Source: Desulfobacteraceae bacterium (GTDB lineage Bacteria > Desulfobacterota > Desulfobacteria > Desulfobacterales > JAABSP01). From it: a stretch of 59,474 nucleotides of DNA. Below the pieces are notes generated by a model. It ran no database searches, was not told the DNA's origin, and saw only the letters and a list, made by a program, of their open reading frames with translations. This document shows positions 59,401 to 59,474 of this stretch, piece by piece. The translations under genes were made by a program, and so were the position numbers. How positions within the stretch are numbered: the first letter of the stretch is position 1; each line of letters starts with the position of its first letter. The DNA lies in contig JAABSP010000019.1 of assembly GCA_011390345.1 (NCBI GenBank), forward strand, positions 1-59,474, in the 5' to 3' direction.

Positions 59401-59443
59401 AGAGCCGTTCCCGAATCATTCGGCCCCTTGACGGCCTTTAAGA

Positions 59444-59474
59444 CGAAAAGTGGACCGAGTGGACAAAATGGACA
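59444..59474 (+). repeat. Period-9 GTGGAC repeat cut by the window end
   Basis: GTGGACCGA, GTGGACAAA and ATGGACA are consecutive 9-base units, as in the middle of the 110-bp repeat elements. The array runs off the window, so its full form is not visible. Confidence 0.7.

Overview
The window reads as a chromosomal segment, mostly about 55-60 percent GC, of a strictly or facultatively anaerobic Gram-negative bacterium, most likely a member of the Desulfobacterota (formerly Deltaproteobacteria). This is inferred from the gene mix: a respiratory molybdenum enzyme of the arsenate reductase type, DUF362 and NapH/NapG-like iron-sulfur proteins, YkgJ-type cysteine clusters, a PanP-like decarboxylase, HemL (C5 haem pathway), Mpl (meso-DAP peptidoglycan recycling) and HflX with a long N-terminal extension. 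No rRNA, CRISPR array, insertion sequence or prophage was seen.

Layout. 1-5800: a sigma-54 promoter drives a small degenerate receiver protein followed by arrA-arrB-arrC, a perfect 14-bp terminator hairpin, then the chaperone gene arrD. arrA is split in two frames at an A-run. 5800-8800 (minus): a degenerate sensor kinase, a sigma-54 response regulator with a GAFSGA loop, and the fluoride channel crcB. 9000-19000: a flavin disulfide-reductase-like protein, tsaB, lon, prepilin peptidase, a TMEM43-like protein, RarD, an FMN-barrel protein and PanP. 19200-23400: htpG, a membrane protein, a secreted HtrA-like protease with a coiled-coil insert, and a holin-like membrane protein. 23490-24240: an AT-rich patch of toxin-antitoxin genes (DUF4258, YgiT zinc finger, HicB-like).

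24350-32000 (minus): a long housekeeping run, rpsF-rpsR-DUF2232-rplI-dnaB-hflX-suhB plus two cysteine-rich genes. 32000-41000: tRNA-Lys, kptA, hemL-mpl-DUF4124, and an opposing run Uma2-guaA-two coiled-coil proteins-PilZ. 41000-44400: efp, then a DUF362 Tat protein translationally coupled to a NapH-NapG fusion protein, a membrane electron-transfer module. 44400-50000: DUF2062, an inositol-monophosphatase homologue, a PAS-GGDEF-EAL protein, a glutamate-racemase homologue with an altered second catalytic motif, and YkgJ. 50000-59474: recR-ybaB-dnaX, two tRNA-Ser genes, DUF1015, trmN6-like, DUF721/DciA-like, yefM with a frameshifted yoeB, hflK-hflC, an unlisted 32-residue ribosomal protein (bS22/mS38 family), and a putative zinc peptidase.

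Two repeat families lie between genes: a roughly 110-bp element with imperfect inverted ends present twice (about 10.2 and 49.9 kb), and short period-9 GGAC tandem arrays at five places. Both frameshifts (arrA and yoeB) would be repaired by adding one A to an A-run, so base-calling error must be excluded before reading biology into them. All family assignments are from reading the sequence and remembered family motifs; no database search was run.
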